NCBI RefSeq assembly: GCF_000376225.1
Contig: NZ_AQXL01000123.1
Coordinates: forward strand, 16,978 to 80,977
Reading direction: 5' to 3'
Source of the DNA: Effusibacillus pohliae DSM 22757
Lineage (GTDB): Bacteria; Bacillota; Bacilli; Tumebacillales; Effusibacillaceae
Length of the DNA: 64,000 nt
Shown here in pieces: positions 38,840 to 47,140 of the stretch. A program made the translations under genes and the position numbers. Within the stretch, counting starts at the first letter, position 1, and each line of letters begins with the position of its first letter. The notes beneath the pieces were generated by a model. It made no database searches and was not told the origin of the DNA. It saw only the letters and a list, made by a program, of their open reading frames with translations.

Positions 38840-39078
38840 CCGTCAACCTGCGCGCGGGATTGCATGCCCGCCCGGCTGCTCTGTTCGTCCAACAGGCAAA
38901 CAAATTTACCAGCGAGATTTTCGTTGAGAAGGCCGGCAAAACCGTCAACGCGAAAAGCATCATGGGGATCATGTCGCTGGCCATCTCGAAAGGCTCCGAG
39001 ATCACAATCAAAGCCGAAGGGTCGGACGCCGAACGGGCCGTCGAAACGTTGGCCGAGATGGTGTCGCGGGAAGACTAG
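38821..39078 (+). CDS. crh: HPr-family protein in the crh position, with His15 and Ser46
   Basis: 85 aa. [10 protein letters not shown] carries histidine at position 15, the site that accepts phosphate from enzyme [11 protein letters not shown] carries Ser46, the HprK target. B. subtilis Crh, encoded at the same place after whiA, has glutamine at 15 and cannot work in sugar uptake. Here the protein could in principle do both, or serve as the only HPr. Its start overlaps whiA. Confidence 0.92.
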   Translation: MAEKTVTVNLRAGLHARPAALFVQQANKFTSEIFVEKAGKTVNAKSIMGIMSLAISKGSEITIKAEGSDAERAVETLAEMVSRED

Positions 39079-39083
39079 GCAGC

Positions 39084-39380
39084 ATGAATCCGCTCGATTG
39101 GACCCATGCCTGGGACGACTTTGAGATGATGCTGTATGTGGGGAAGGACGACACCGGGCAGGAGAAAATTTTTATGCAGGTGTCGAAAATCACCCGCACG
39201 GAGCAGGCGACGGAGCAGGAAATCTTGTACGACCGGGAGATCGGGCTGTTGAATCTGGAGATCATTCGCGGCGTCGACCGGGATGCTTGGGAAGAAAAAC
39301 AACTGAAATGGTTTTTGGATACACATCCCGACCTGGTGGAACGGGAAAAAGCGTATCTGAAAGAATGGCTGAAAAAATAA
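39084..39380 (+). CDS. hypothetical protein
   Basis: 98 aa, acidic and basic residues mixed, about eight tryptophan/tyrosine residues, no membrane segment. The N-terminus (MNPLDWTHAWDDFEMMLYVG) and helical C-terminus (LDTHPDLVEREKAYLKEWLK) look like a small soluble fold. It starts 5 bp after the crh stop with a poor ribosome site, so translation is likely coupled. I recognise no family. A hairpin at 39409-39433 follows. Confidence 0.7.
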   Translation: MNPLDWTHAWDDFEMMLYVGKDDTGQEKIFMQVSKITRTEQATEQEILYDREIGLLNLEIIRGVDRDAWEEKQLKWFLDTHPDLVEREKAYLKEWLKK

Positions 39381-39403
39381 AGCGGTTGCGTGTCACTTCA
39401 ACA

Positions 39404-39433
39404 GAAAAAGCGGCCACTTGCGAGTTGGCCGCT
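39404..39433 (-). terminator. terminator for the leftward redoxin genes
   Basis: AGCGGCCA (39409-39416) pairs with TTGGCCGCT (39425-39433). On the minus strand the stem is followed by TTTTTC. It may also stop the crh operon from the other side, but with a weaker T-run. Confidence 0.75.
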
Positions 39434-39439
39434 GTTCCT

Positions 39440-39898
39440 TTATGAGTGGGAGATGCCCAGCAACTGCTCGATTTTCGGTTTCAGATTTTGAAATCCTTTA
39501 TCGCCCGCTGCTCGGAAATATAGCTTTCCTTCCTTGTCAAACAGGAAGAAGGCGGGCACGAACTGATTTTGAAATGCGTCGGTAATCTTGTGCAGATTGT
39601 CGACTGCAACCGGTTGCGTGATGCGGTAGTCGGCGATGTCTTTTTTCACTTTTTCCAGGTCGGTGTCGCTTTCCTGCTTCGGCATGTGCACGCCCACCAG
39701 CTTCAGTCCATGTTCCTTGTACAGGTCGCGATACGATACGACTTCCGGCATCACTTCATGGCAGATATGGCAGGATACCGCCCAGAAATGGACCAGCACG
39801 GGATGATTCCGAAGGCTGTCGGGATCGAACCCGTCCGTGTTGAACCACTCGGTCGCTCCCTCCAGAGAGGGCATCGGGCTGCCCAGTCGCATTGGCAT
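39440..39898 (-). CDS. TlpA/ResA-like thioredoxin-fold protein
   Basis: 152 aa with no signal peptide. The thioredoxin-like motif is CHIC in HFWAVSCHICHEVMPE (about 41-56), followed by VPAFFLFDKEGKLYF. It should work as a cytoplasmic thiol-disulfide or peroxide-reducing protein. ATG 39898 has GGAGG 10 bp upstream; TTG 39904 is an alternative. It lies 23 bp downstream of the peroxiredoxin gene, so they are probably cotranscribed. Confidence 0.85.
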   Translation of the reverse strand: MPMRLGSPMPSLEGATEWFNTDGFDPDSLRNHPVLVHFWAVSCHICHEVMPEVVSYRDLYKEHGLKLVGVHMPKQESDTDLEKVKKDIADYRITQPVAVDNLHKITDAFQNQFVPAFFLFDKEGKLYFRAAGDKGFQNLKPKIEQLLGISHS

Positions 39899-39921
39899 TC
39901 GCAAACCGCCTCCGTTTCCGG

Positions 39922-40455
39922 TTAGAGCGTTTTTTGACCCGGTTTCCAGTCGGCCGGGCAGAGCCCCCCTGCTTGCAGCGCTTCCAGCACGCGCAGCGTT
40001 TCGTCTACGCTGCGGCCCACGTTCAGGTCATGCACCACCTGGTAGCGGATGATGCCTTCCGGGTCGATGATGAACAGCCCGCGCAGGGCGACCCCTTTTT
40101 CTTCAATCAGCACGTCGTAGGCGCGCGACACTTCTTTCGTGATGTCGGACGCCAACGGGTAGTTCACTTCTCCAATTCCTCCCTTGTCACGGGGTGTTTG
40201 AATCCACGCGCGGTGTACATATACGCTGTCCACCGATACACCGAGGATTTCGGCACCGAGGTCGAAGAACTCTTGCGCGCGATCGCTGATCGCGGTGATC
40301 TCGGTCGGACATACGAACGTAAAGTCCATCGGCCAGAAGAACAGGACGAGCCATTTTCCTTTGTAATCTTCCAGCGTTGCGACGTGATCGAGTTTTTCCA
40401 GATTTTTCGTCGTCAGCATTTTAAAATCAGGCGCTTTTTGGCCAACCAACGGCAT
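39922..40455 (-). CDS. 2-Cys peroxiredoxin (AhpC/TSA family)
   Basis: 177 aa. The peroxidatic cysteine is in DFTFVCPTEI (about residue 47) and the resolving cysteine in GGLCPADW near the C-terminus. It reduces hydrogen peroxide and organic peroxides using thioredoxin-type donors. ATG 40455 (MPLVGQKAPDF) has AAAAGGAGG upstream. A very stable hairpin precedes the ribosome site in the mRNA. Confidence 0.95.
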   Translation of the reverse strand: MPLVGQKAPDFKMLTTKNLEKLDHVATLEDYKGKWLVLFFWPMDFTFVCPTEITAISDRAQEFFDLGAEILGVSVDSVYVHRAWIQTPRDKGGIGEVNYPLASDITKEVSRAYDVLIEEKGVALRGLFIIDPEGIIRYQVVHDLNVGRSVDETLRVLEALQAGGLCPADWKPGQKTL

Positions 40456-40479
40456 ATGTACAACCTCCTTTTGAAGATG

Positions 40480-40524
40480 ACCCAAGCGGCGCAGGAACCA
40501 TGGCGACAGCTCCTGCGCTTGGGT
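40480..40524 (-). other. stable hairpin in the peroxiredoxin mRNA leader
   Basis: On the plus strand ACCCAAG-cg-GCGCAGGA (40480-40496) pairs with TCCTGCGC-TTGGGT (40511-40524); about 14 bp with one bulge. It lies a few bases 5' of the ribosome site and right after the predicted transcript start, the position of a stability element. Confidence 0.55.
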
Positions 40525-40550
40525 ATTAGCGTAGACAGTTATATGGTACC

Positions 40551-40579
40551 ATTATAACAAAATTTTATCAAGTTCATAA
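40551..40579 (-). promoter_or_regulatory. peroxiredoxin promoter
   Basis: On the minus strand a perfect TATAAT (complement of 40551-40556) with TTATGA 17 bp upstream. The surroundings are AT-rich with TTATAA-like half-sites, but not a convincing PerR box. Confidence 0.5.
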
Positions 40580-40728
40580 CAAAATTGTTTGTTGGTGATT
40601 CCGCAGGGAAAAAATATGTACCAAATATTGGTATATAAAGCGAAGAGTATTTGTCGGAACAGGATTTCCCGTGATCTCGTTCGGTTTCCTGCTCACCAGC
40701 GAGGGAGGCTGGAGGCAAGCAGACGATT

Positions 40729-40950
40729 GTGACACTTGGCGTTGTGGCAGTTTGGATGTTTGCGTACAGCATCCGGAAGAATCGTGAGGAGGTACAGCAA
40801 CTTCGGAGCGAATTGGCTGTTTTGAAATATAGAAATCCGTTTGTACGAGCCGCTTTGAAAACGTTTGTGGGCTATTTTGGTTTGTCACTTATTTCCGTTC
40901 GTATCCTGAAGCAATCGAAAAAAATAACAGCCAGCTTCCATAGAAGCTGA
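40729..40950 (+). CDS. possible small membrane protein
   Basis: 73 codons from GTG 40729. One hydrophobic segment at residues 2-15 is followed by a charged helix (RKNREEVQQLRSELAVLK) and a second less hydrophobic stretch. GGAGG lies 13 bp upstream. The end runs through the tRNA terminator hairpin, and no family is recognised, so the gene is doubtful. Confidence 0.3.
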   Translation: MTLGVVAVWMFAYSIRKNREEVQQLRSELAVLKYRNPFVRAALKTFVGYFGLSLISVRILKQSKKITASFHRS

Positions 40951-40954
40951 CTGT
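40917..40954 (-). terminator. terminator of the tRNA-Arg gene
   Basis: ACAGCCAGCTTC (40927-40938) and GAAGCTGACTGT (40943-40954) pair over 12 bp with one G-T. On the minus strand TATTTTTTT follows. Confidence 0.85.
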
Positions 40955-40961
40955 TTCTATC

Positions 40962-41036
40962 TGGTGCACCCGAAGAGAATCGAACTCCTACCTCAGGCTC
41001 CGGAGGCCTGCGTCCTATCCATTGGACCACGGGTGC
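40962..41036 (-). tRNA. tRNA-Arg(CCG)
   Basis: Acceptor arms GCACCCG and CGGGTGC close the cloverleaf. The anticodon arm is CAGGC-CTCCGGA-GCCTG with anticodon CCG, and the T-loop is TTCGATT. CCA is encoded. The tRNA reads CGG. Promoter and terminator are both present, so it is a single-gene unit. Confidence 0.97.
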
Positions 41037-41066
41037 ATTATGTTATTTTCGCAAGCGACGTTTTTT

Positions 41067-41095
41067 ATCATACACGATGCGAATCGTTTTTGCAA
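41067..41095 (-). promoter_or_regulatory. tRNA-Arg promoter
   Basis: On the minus strand TTGCAA (complement of 41090-41095), 17 bp and TATGAT (complement of 41067-41072). Confidence 0.75.
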
Positions 41096-41161
41096 CCGGC
41101 AATAACAGGAACTGTACAACCAATATCCGCCAAATTGCAGCAAATTGCAAACCTGGCACCG

Positions 41162-41191
41162 TTGACCGGGCCGTTTTTTCGCTTTTACAAT
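41162..41191 (+). promoter_or_regulatory. thiD promoter
   Basis: TTGACC (41162-41167), 18 bp and TACAAT (41186-41191). The leader to thiD is about 105 nt; no TPP riboswitch motif is seen in it. Confidence 0.65.
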
Positions 41192-41304
41192 AGAACACGA
41201 AAGCGTGGCATTGTACGATGGTCGATGGGAGTGCCGGTTAGGACGGCGCGTTCAAGTTCATGTTATCCTATTTTATCGTTACGAAAATTGGGGAGGAACT
41301 GCAC

Positions 41305-42105
41305 ATGACAATTGCACGGGCTTTAACGATCGCCGGTTCGGATAGCGGGGGCGGAGCGGGCATTCAGGCTGACCTGAAGACGTTTACGGTGCTCGGCGTT
41401 TTTGGAATGTCTGCCATCACCGCGATTACGGCGCAAAATACGCTTGGTGTACACGGGATCTACAATCTGCCGCTGGAAGCGATCGGGAAACAAATTGACG
41501 CGGTGGTGACCGATCTCGGGGTGGATGCGGCAAAGACGGGCATGTTGTCGCAGGCGTCGATCATCGAGCTTGTGGCGGAAAAAATTCGGCAGTACTCGAT
41601 TCGCAATCTGGTGGTCGATCCGGTCATGGTGGCCAAGGGAGGCACCCGGCTGTTGGAGGAGTCGGCGCAACATGCGCTGATCCGCTACCTGCTGCCGCTG
41701 GCGCAAGTGGTCACTCCGAATCTGCCGGAGGCGGAAGTGCTGACCGGCCGTGAGATCCGCACGGTTGACGACATGCGGGAAGCGGCCAGGCGGATTCGGG
41801 AGTTTGGTGTGGGCACGGTGGTCGTCAAAGGCGGCCATCTGGAAGCGGATGCGATCGACGTTGTCTATGACGGGGAAACATTCGAGGAACTGCGTTCGCC
41901 AAGGATTCACACGCGGCATACGCACGGTACCGGCTGCACGTTTTCGGCCGCGGTAACAGCCGAATTGGCGAAAGGCAAGAGCGTGATGGAGGCGGTTCGG
42001 GCGGCAAAAGAGTTTATCACATGCGCGATTGCCGATTCGCTCGAACTCGGGGGCGGGCACGGACCGACCAACCACTGGGCATATGGAAAAAAGTTCCATA
42101 CATAA
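41305..42105 (+). CDS. thiD: hydroxymethylpyrimidine/phosphomethylpyrimidine kinase
   Basis: 266 aa ribokinase-fold enzyme that phosphorylates HMP twice for thiamine synthesis. Substrate-binding SDSGGGAGIQADLKTF is at the N-terminus, VDPVMVAKGG in the middle, and the anion hole/catalytic HTHGTGCTFSAA near 205-216. GGGGAGG lies 8 bp before ATG 41305. Some members of the family act as pyridoxal kinases, so PdxK activity is possible. No other thiamine genes are near. Confidence 0.92.
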   Translation: MTIARALTIAGSDSGGGAGIQADLKTFTVLGVFGMSAITAITAQNTLGVHGIYNLPLEAIGKQIDAVVTDLGVDAAKTGMLSQASIIELVAEKIRQYSIRNLVVDPVMVAKGGTRLLEESAQHALIRYLLPLAQVVTPNLPEAEVLTGREIRTVDDMREAARRIREFGVGTVVVKGGHLEADAIDVVYDGETFEELRSPRIHTRHTHGTGCTFSAAVTAELAKGKSVMEAVRAAKEFITCAIADSLELGGGHGPTNHWAYGKKFHT

Positions 42106-42156
42106 ACAACCAAAACAAACGGCACAAAAACCTTGCACAGATTCCGCGAGGGAAAT

Positions 42157-42226
42157 GTCAACTCCCTTGACGGATTGTTGCGAGGGAACGTCAAAAAAGC
42201 CCTTGGCAGTATCGTTGCGAGGGCTT
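42157..42226 (-). terminator. terminator of the ProC-like gene plus alternative hairpins
   Basis: AAGCCCT (42197-42203) pairs with AGGGCTT (42220-42226); on the minus strand TTTT follows. Just left of it, two mutually exclusive stems share TTGAC: GTCAA/TTGAC (42157-42171) and TTGACG/CGTCAA (42167-42194). GCGAGGG occurs three times in the same 90 bp. Confidence 0.6.
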
Positions 42227-42268
42227 ATTTTCGTACAGTTTATCGCCGGAGGCTGACTGGCGCGCTTT

Positions 42269-43069
42269 TCAATGCGGTTTTCCGTGATGTTCCTGTTTTT
42301 GTCTGGTGGCGATCAGCAGCTTGTCAAACACGCCTTGCACGGCCGGCTGCAGCACTTTCAACCCTTCCTCGGTGATGCCGCCGGGAACGGATACGCGCGA
42401 GACGACTTGCGCAAAATCGTACTGTTCCTCCACCAAAAGTTTCCCCAGTCCGTAGATCATTTGCTTGACCAGATGATCGGCCTGCTCTTCCGAAATTCCC
42501 CCCTGGCGGACCGCCGCTTCAGCAAACGACTGCAACAGCCATGCAAAGAATGCCGGGCCGCAGCTTGCAAGATCCGAACAGATCCGGGTGTCTTCCTCTT
42601 GTATGACGACCGGACAAGCGATCGACCGACAGATCGTCTCAAACTGCTCCCGATCCTGCGATGTCAGACGCGATCCGTACATCGTCAGCATCGCCCCGGA
42701 CAGAGCTTCCTGGGTGATCGAGGGAATGATTTTGATCACTTTGCACGGCGTCGCAGACTCCAGTGAGGCGAGCGACCAGGCGGAATTGATCGACACCAAA
42801 AATTGGCCGGACGACAGGTGTGGGCCGATGTCGTCCAGCACAGCCTGCACATCTCCCGGCTTCACGCAAAGGAAGAGAAAATCGCACGATTTTGCCAACG
42901 AGGAGGCACTGTCCAGTTTGCGGACTTTGGGATATTGGGCGACGAGTTGTTCGAGTTTGGAAGCAGTGCGATTGCAGGCCATGACCTGCAGGTTTGGCAA
43001 GTGGGAACGGACGAACGCCCTGACCAGCATTCCTCCCATGCTTCCGGTGCCGACGAATCCGATACGCAA
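42269..43069 (-). CDS. pyrroline-5-carboxylate reductase family protein (ProC/ComER-like)
   Basis: 266 aa. NAD(P)-binding GFVGTGSMGGMLVRAF opens the protein, and the C-terminal P5CR dimer domain is complete (VSRVSVPGGITEEGLKVL). It either makes proline from P5C or is the competence/sporulation-linked paralogue ComER of Bacilli; the rather divergent middle part (INSAWSLASLE) favours ComER, but this is not certain. Start TTG 43069 follows GGGAGGAG by 6 bp. An open frame to 43171 has no family sequence. Confidence 0.8.
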   Translation of the reverse strand: MRIGFVGTGSMGGMLVRAFVRSHLPNLQVMACNRTASKLEQLVAQYPKVRKLDSASSLAKSCDFLFLCVKPGDVQAVLDDIGPHLSSGQFLVSINSAWSLASLESATPCKVIKIIPSITQEALSGAMLTMYGSRLTSQDREQFETICRSIACPVVIQEEDTRICSDLASCGPAFFAWLLQSFAEAAVRQGGISEEQADHLVKQMIYGLGKLLVEEQYDFAQVVSRVSVPGGITEEGLKVLQPAVQGVFDKLLIATRQKQEHHGKPH

Positions 43070-43169
43070 GGCAGTCTCCTCCCTCTGTCTGTATCTATTG
43101 CAGTGTATTCGAAAGCCGCTTGGGGCATGACTAAAAATTATAGAATCGGGAGGAAGGGGGCATGCGATC

Positions 43170-43358
43170 ATGGATGTTCGAAAGCCGTTTTATTTGATCG
43201 AGCGGGGGAAAATTGTCTACAGCAATCTGATCGAAATCGGCCGGACCGAGCCGTGGATCCGGGAGCGGCTGCAGGATCTGCAGGTGTATGACATCCGGCA
43301 GGTGCGGTATGCCCATCTCGACAGCGAGGGAACATTGCACGTCCATATCAGGACATAG
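43170..43358 (+). CDS. small protein resembling the C-terminal domain of DUF421/YetF
   Basis: 62 aa. FYLIERGKIVYSNLIEIG followed by VYDIRQVRYAHLDSEGTLHV matches the pattern of the cytoplasmic C-terminal half of YetF proteins (ligand-like beta strand, Glu/Gly turn, then VxYA and a final strand). The three membrane helices of YetF are absent. GGAGGAAGGGGG lies upstream. It is divergent from the ProC-like gene, 100 bp away. Confidence 0.65.
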   Translation: MDVRKPFYLIERGKIVYSNLIEIGRTEPWIRERLQDLQVYDIRQVRYAHLDSEGTLHVHIRT

Positions 43359-43375
43359 TGACGGCTCCGCGGCCT

Positions 43376-43470
43376 GTAGGGTAAGATAATGTAAAGAATG
43401 GACCCGCTTCTTGACCACCGCGTCCACGACGCTGCCAGGAGTAGGGTAAGATGATAGAAAGGACTGACCC
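43376..43470 (+). repeat. 30-bp direct repeat upstream of rpoN
   Basis: 43376-43405 and 43441-43470 match at 24 of 30 positions; both begin GTAGGGTAAGAT and end in ACCC, 65 bp apart. The spacing of about six helical turns would place both copies on one face of the DNA. They may be paired regulator sites for rpoN. Confidence 0.6.
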
Positions 43471-43496
43471 ATGGCCGACGGGGGGGGGGTGCTGGC

Positions 43497-44828
43497 ATGC
43501 GAATGGGATATGGGTTGTGGCAGGAGCAGACGCAGAAACTTGTAATGACGCCCGAGTTGCGGCAGGCGATCAGCGTGCTACAATTTTCGGCGCAGGAACT
43601 GGTGGAGTTTTTGCAAGCGGAAGCAGCACAAAATCCGGTCATGGAGCTGGAAGCGCCCGACTGGCTGCAAGTGGCACGGGAGCTTCGCGATAACAAACTG
43701 CGCAAAAGCGTGCGTGAGCCGAACGAATTTCCGATCGAATCGGTGGTTCGAACCAACCAGTCGTTGGAGGAGTATTTGCGGCGCCAGTTGAATCTCATCC
43801 GGGTGGCTGAACCGGAGAGGCAGTTGGCCGCTTTTATCATCGGCAATCTCGATTCAAACGGGTATCTGCGATTGCCGCTCGACGAGCTTGCAAAAATGCG
43901 CAAATGCAGTAAGGAACAGGCGGAAGCGGCGCTGCGGCTGGTGCAATCGCTGGAGCCGACCGGAGTCGGCGCCCGCACGCTGGAAGAATGCCTGTTGTTG
44001 CAGGCGGCTGAAATCCCCGATGTGAGTCCGGTGGTGCTGGACATCATCCGGCATCACCTGCCGGATGTGGCCCAAGGGCGAGTGAGCAAGATCGCGTCTG
44101 CGCTCGGTATTACGACCAAACAGACGCAGGAAGCGATCGATTTCATCCGGACGCTGGATCCGAAGCCGGGGCGCTGGTACACAAACGAGCCGCCGGCGTA
44201 TATCATCCCGGACGTGATCGTCGAGCGGGTGGCGGGCGACTATGTCGTGGTTGTCAACGATCGATCGGTGCCGCGTCTGCACATCAACGATTTTTACCGC
44301 AAGGTGCTGGAGCAAAAAGAAGACGGCGTGTCGCGTGAGACAAAAGAGTATATCACCGGCAAGCTGAACTCCGCTCTCTGGCTGTTGAAAAGCATCGAGC
44401 AGCGCCGCCAGACGTTGTACAAAGTGACGGAAGCGATCGTTGAGCTGCAAAAAGAATTTTTCGAGCATGGCGTACGCAAGCTAAAACCCCTGACGTTAAA
44501 ACAGATCGCCGAGAAAATCGGCCTGCATGAGTCGACCGTGTCCCGCGCAACGACCGGCAAATATGTACAGACCCCGAGAGGCGTGTTCGAACTGAAATAT
44601 TTCTTTGACTCGGGTGTCGCCACAGCAGCGGGAGAAGGGGCGTCAGCCGAAAGCATCAAACAGAAAATCAAGTCGCTAATCGGGCAAGAAGATCCGACCC
44701 AACCGCTGAGCGACCAGAAAATCAGCGAACTGCTGCAGGCCGAAGGGATTCAGATTTCGCGCCGCACCGTGGCGAAGTACCGGGAAGAGACCGGCATTCC
44801 GTCATCGATGCAGCGGAAGCGATACTAG
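43497..44828 (+). CDS. rpoN: RNA polymerase sigma-54 factor
   Basis: 443 aa. Region I (QEQTQKLVMTPELRQAISVL), core-binding region (about 70-250), HTH (LTLKQIAEKIGLHESTVSRA) and the RpoN box ISRRTVAKYREE near the C-terminus. It directs RNA polymerase to -24/-12 promoters that need an enhancer-binding ATPase; in B. subtilis (SigL) these serve amino acid and fructan use. ATG 43497 follows an unbroken G-run of ten, which must act as the ribosome site; ATG 43503 is an alternative. No enhancer-binding protein gene is in the window. Confidence 0.95.
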   Translation: MRMGYGLWQEQTQKLVMTPELRQAISVLQFSAQELVEFLQAEAAQNPVMELEAPDWLQVARELRDNKLRKSVREPNEFPIESVVRTNQSLEEYLRRQLNLIRVAEPERQLAAFIIGNLDSNGYLRLPLDELAKMRKCSKEQAEAALRLVQSLEPTGVGARTLEECLLLQAAEIPDVSPVVLDIIRHHLPDVAQGRVSKIASALGITTKQTQEAIDFIRTLDPKPGRWYTNEPPAYIIPDVIVERVAGDYVVVVNDRSVPRLHINDFYRKVLEQKEDGVSRETKEYITGKLNSALWLLKSIEQRRQTLYKVTEAIVELQKEFFEHGVRKLKPLTLKQIAEKIGLHESTVSRATTGKYVQTPRGVFELKYFFDSGVATAAGEGASAESIKQKIKSLIGQEDPTQPLSDQKISELLQAEGIQISRRTVAKYREETGIPSSMQRKRY

Positions 44829-44857
44829 TTGCGTTTTTCTTTTGCATCTCATACAAT
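44829..44857 (+). promoter_or_regulatory. promoter-like sequence after rpoN
   Basis: TTGCGT (44829-44834), 17 bp and TACAAT (44852-44857). A hairpin with T-run follows at once (44865-44890), so it would produce only a short RNA unless read through to cggR. Confidence 0.45.
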
Positions 44858-44860
44858 GGA

Positions 44861-44890
44861 GGAGATGGCAGATTTGCCATTTTCTTTTCC
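44861..44890 (+). terminator. terminator after rpoN
   Basis: ATGGCA-GATT-TGCCAT (44865-44880) followed by TTTCTTTT. The stem is short (six perfect pairs plus flanking pairs). Confidence 0.55.
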
Positions 44891-44897
44891 GATTGAT

Positions 44898-44934
44898 GGG
44901 ACACAAAAAGTATTATAGGGACACATAATGTCCC
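44898..44934. promoter_or_regulatory. CggR operator
   Basis: GGGACA occurs at 44898 and again at 44918, 20 bp apart; the second is part of the perfect palindrome GGGACA-cataa-TGTCCC (44918-44934). This matches the known B. subtilis CggR operator style (CGGGAC...GTCCC in two units). A TATTAT at 44911-44916 between the units may be the -10. The site ends at the cggR ribosome site. Confidence 0.8.
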
Positions 44935-44948
44935 AAGGAGGTCCGGGA

Positions 44949-45983
44949 GTGAAACAACTCTCCACCAAAGAGCTGATCCAAATCCAGCAAAAACTGGTCC
45001 CCGACCTGCTGCAGGAAATGAAGCGGCGCTACCGGATTTTGCAGCAGATCAACCTGACGCAGCCGATCGGCCGGCGTAGTCTGGCACAGAGTCTGACCAC
45101 GACCGAGCGGATTTTGCGCGGGGAAGTCGAATTCTTGAAAGACCAGGGATTGATCTTGACGGAAACGATCGGGATGCGCCTGACAGATGCGGGAAGGCAG
45201 TTGCTGCACAGCCTGGATGAAGTGATCAGGGAACTCGAAGGGTTTCGCGAACTGGAAGAACGATTGTCCAAGCTGCTCGACATTCCGCGAGTCCTGATCG
45301 TTCCCGGCGATTCTCAACAGGATCCGTTGGTGAAGCGGGAGATGGGCTACCTGGCCGCCCGGTTGATCAAGGAGCAGCTCACCGAAGGTGTGCTTGCGGT
45401 TACTGGCGGCACCACGATCGCTGCGGTGGCGGAAATGATGCCGAAAGCGCAGGCGTCCCGGCCAGTCGAAGTGCTGCCCGCGCGCGGCGGCGTTGGCGAG
45501 AACGTAGAAATCCAGGCCAACACGATCGCGGCCCTGTTCGCCGGCAAGCTGGGCGGTACGTACCGGATGCTGCACGTACCTGACAACCTGTCTGAGGAAG
45601 CGTACCACACTTTACTGGAAGAGCCACATACGCAGGAGTACCTGCGGCGCATCCATAACACCCGGATGCTGGTTCACGGAATCGGGCAAGCTATCACCAT
45701 GGCAAAAAGGCGCGGGGCATCGTCGGAGATTCTGGCTTTGCTGGAACGGGAACAAGCGATGGGGGAAGCGCTCGGCTATTATTTTGACGCCAACGGACGC
45801 ATCGTCTACGCGATGAACACAATCGGGCTGCGGATGAACGATTTGGAGCGGGTGCAGACGATCATCGCTGTCGCCGGGGGAGCTGACAAAGCGGCGGCGA
45901 TCCTGTCGGTTGCTCGCGGCAGCAGGCAAGATGTGCTGGTAACGGATGAAGCTTGTACGGAAGCGATTTTGGCGCATGTTTGA
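44949..45983 (+). CDS. cggR: central glycolytic genes regulator CggR
   Basis: 344 aa SorC/DeoR-type repressor. N-terminal winged helix (about 1-90; IGRRSLAQSLTTTERILRGE) and a C-terminal sugar-phosphate-binding domain (LAVTGGTTIAAVAEMM, LPARGGVGENVEIQANTIA). In B. subtilis fructose-1,6-bisphosphate releases it from the operator and turns on the glycolytic operon. GTG 44949 lies 7 bp after AAGGAGG; ATG 44928 is inside the operator and unlikely. Confidence 0.95.
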   Translation: MKQLSTKELIQIQQKLVPDLLQEMKRRYRILQQINLTQPIGRRSLAQSLTTTERILRGEVEFLKDQGLILTETIGMRLTDAGRQLLHSLDEVIRELEGFRELEERLSKLLDIPRVLIVPGDSQQDPLVKREMGYLAARLIKEQLTEGVLAVTGGTTIAAVAEMMPKAQASRPVEVLPARGGVGENVEIQANTIAALFAGKLGGTYRMLHVPDNLSEEAYHTLLEEPHTQEYLRRIHNTRMLVHGIGQAITMAKRRGASSEILALLEREQAMGEALGYYFDANGRIVYAMNTIGLRMNDLERVQTIIAVAGGADKAAAILSVARGSRQDVLVTDEACTEAILAHV

Positions 45984-47036
<1,053 letters not shown>

Positions 47037-47037
47037 T

Positions 47038-47105
47038 GGGACGTTATTCGTCCCGTGGTGACATTTGACGGGACAATTTACGTCCCGTCAAACCTTTGGT
47101 AAAAT
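47038..47105. promoter_or_regulatory. CggR-type palindromes and possible internal promoter before pgk
   Basis: GGGACG-ttatt-CGTCCC (47038-47054) has the same length and centre as the palindrome before cggR. A second, TTTGACGGGAC (47064-47074) with GTCCCGTCAAA (47082-47092), is an 11-bp perfect inverted repeat. TTTACG (47077-47082) lies 17 bp before TG-g-TAAAAT (47097-47105), giving a promoter whose -35 is inside the second palindrome. The inference is that CggR also controls entry into pgk-tpiA-gpmI-eno. Confidence 0.6.
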
Positions 47106-47140
47106 CGCTGGGGAGAATTTCGTGAGTCGGGGGGACGGCG

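Noticed and set aside
40551..40600. PerR box at the peroxiredoxin promoter
   Set aside because: Only half-sites resembling TTATAAT are present; the full inverted repeat is not met.
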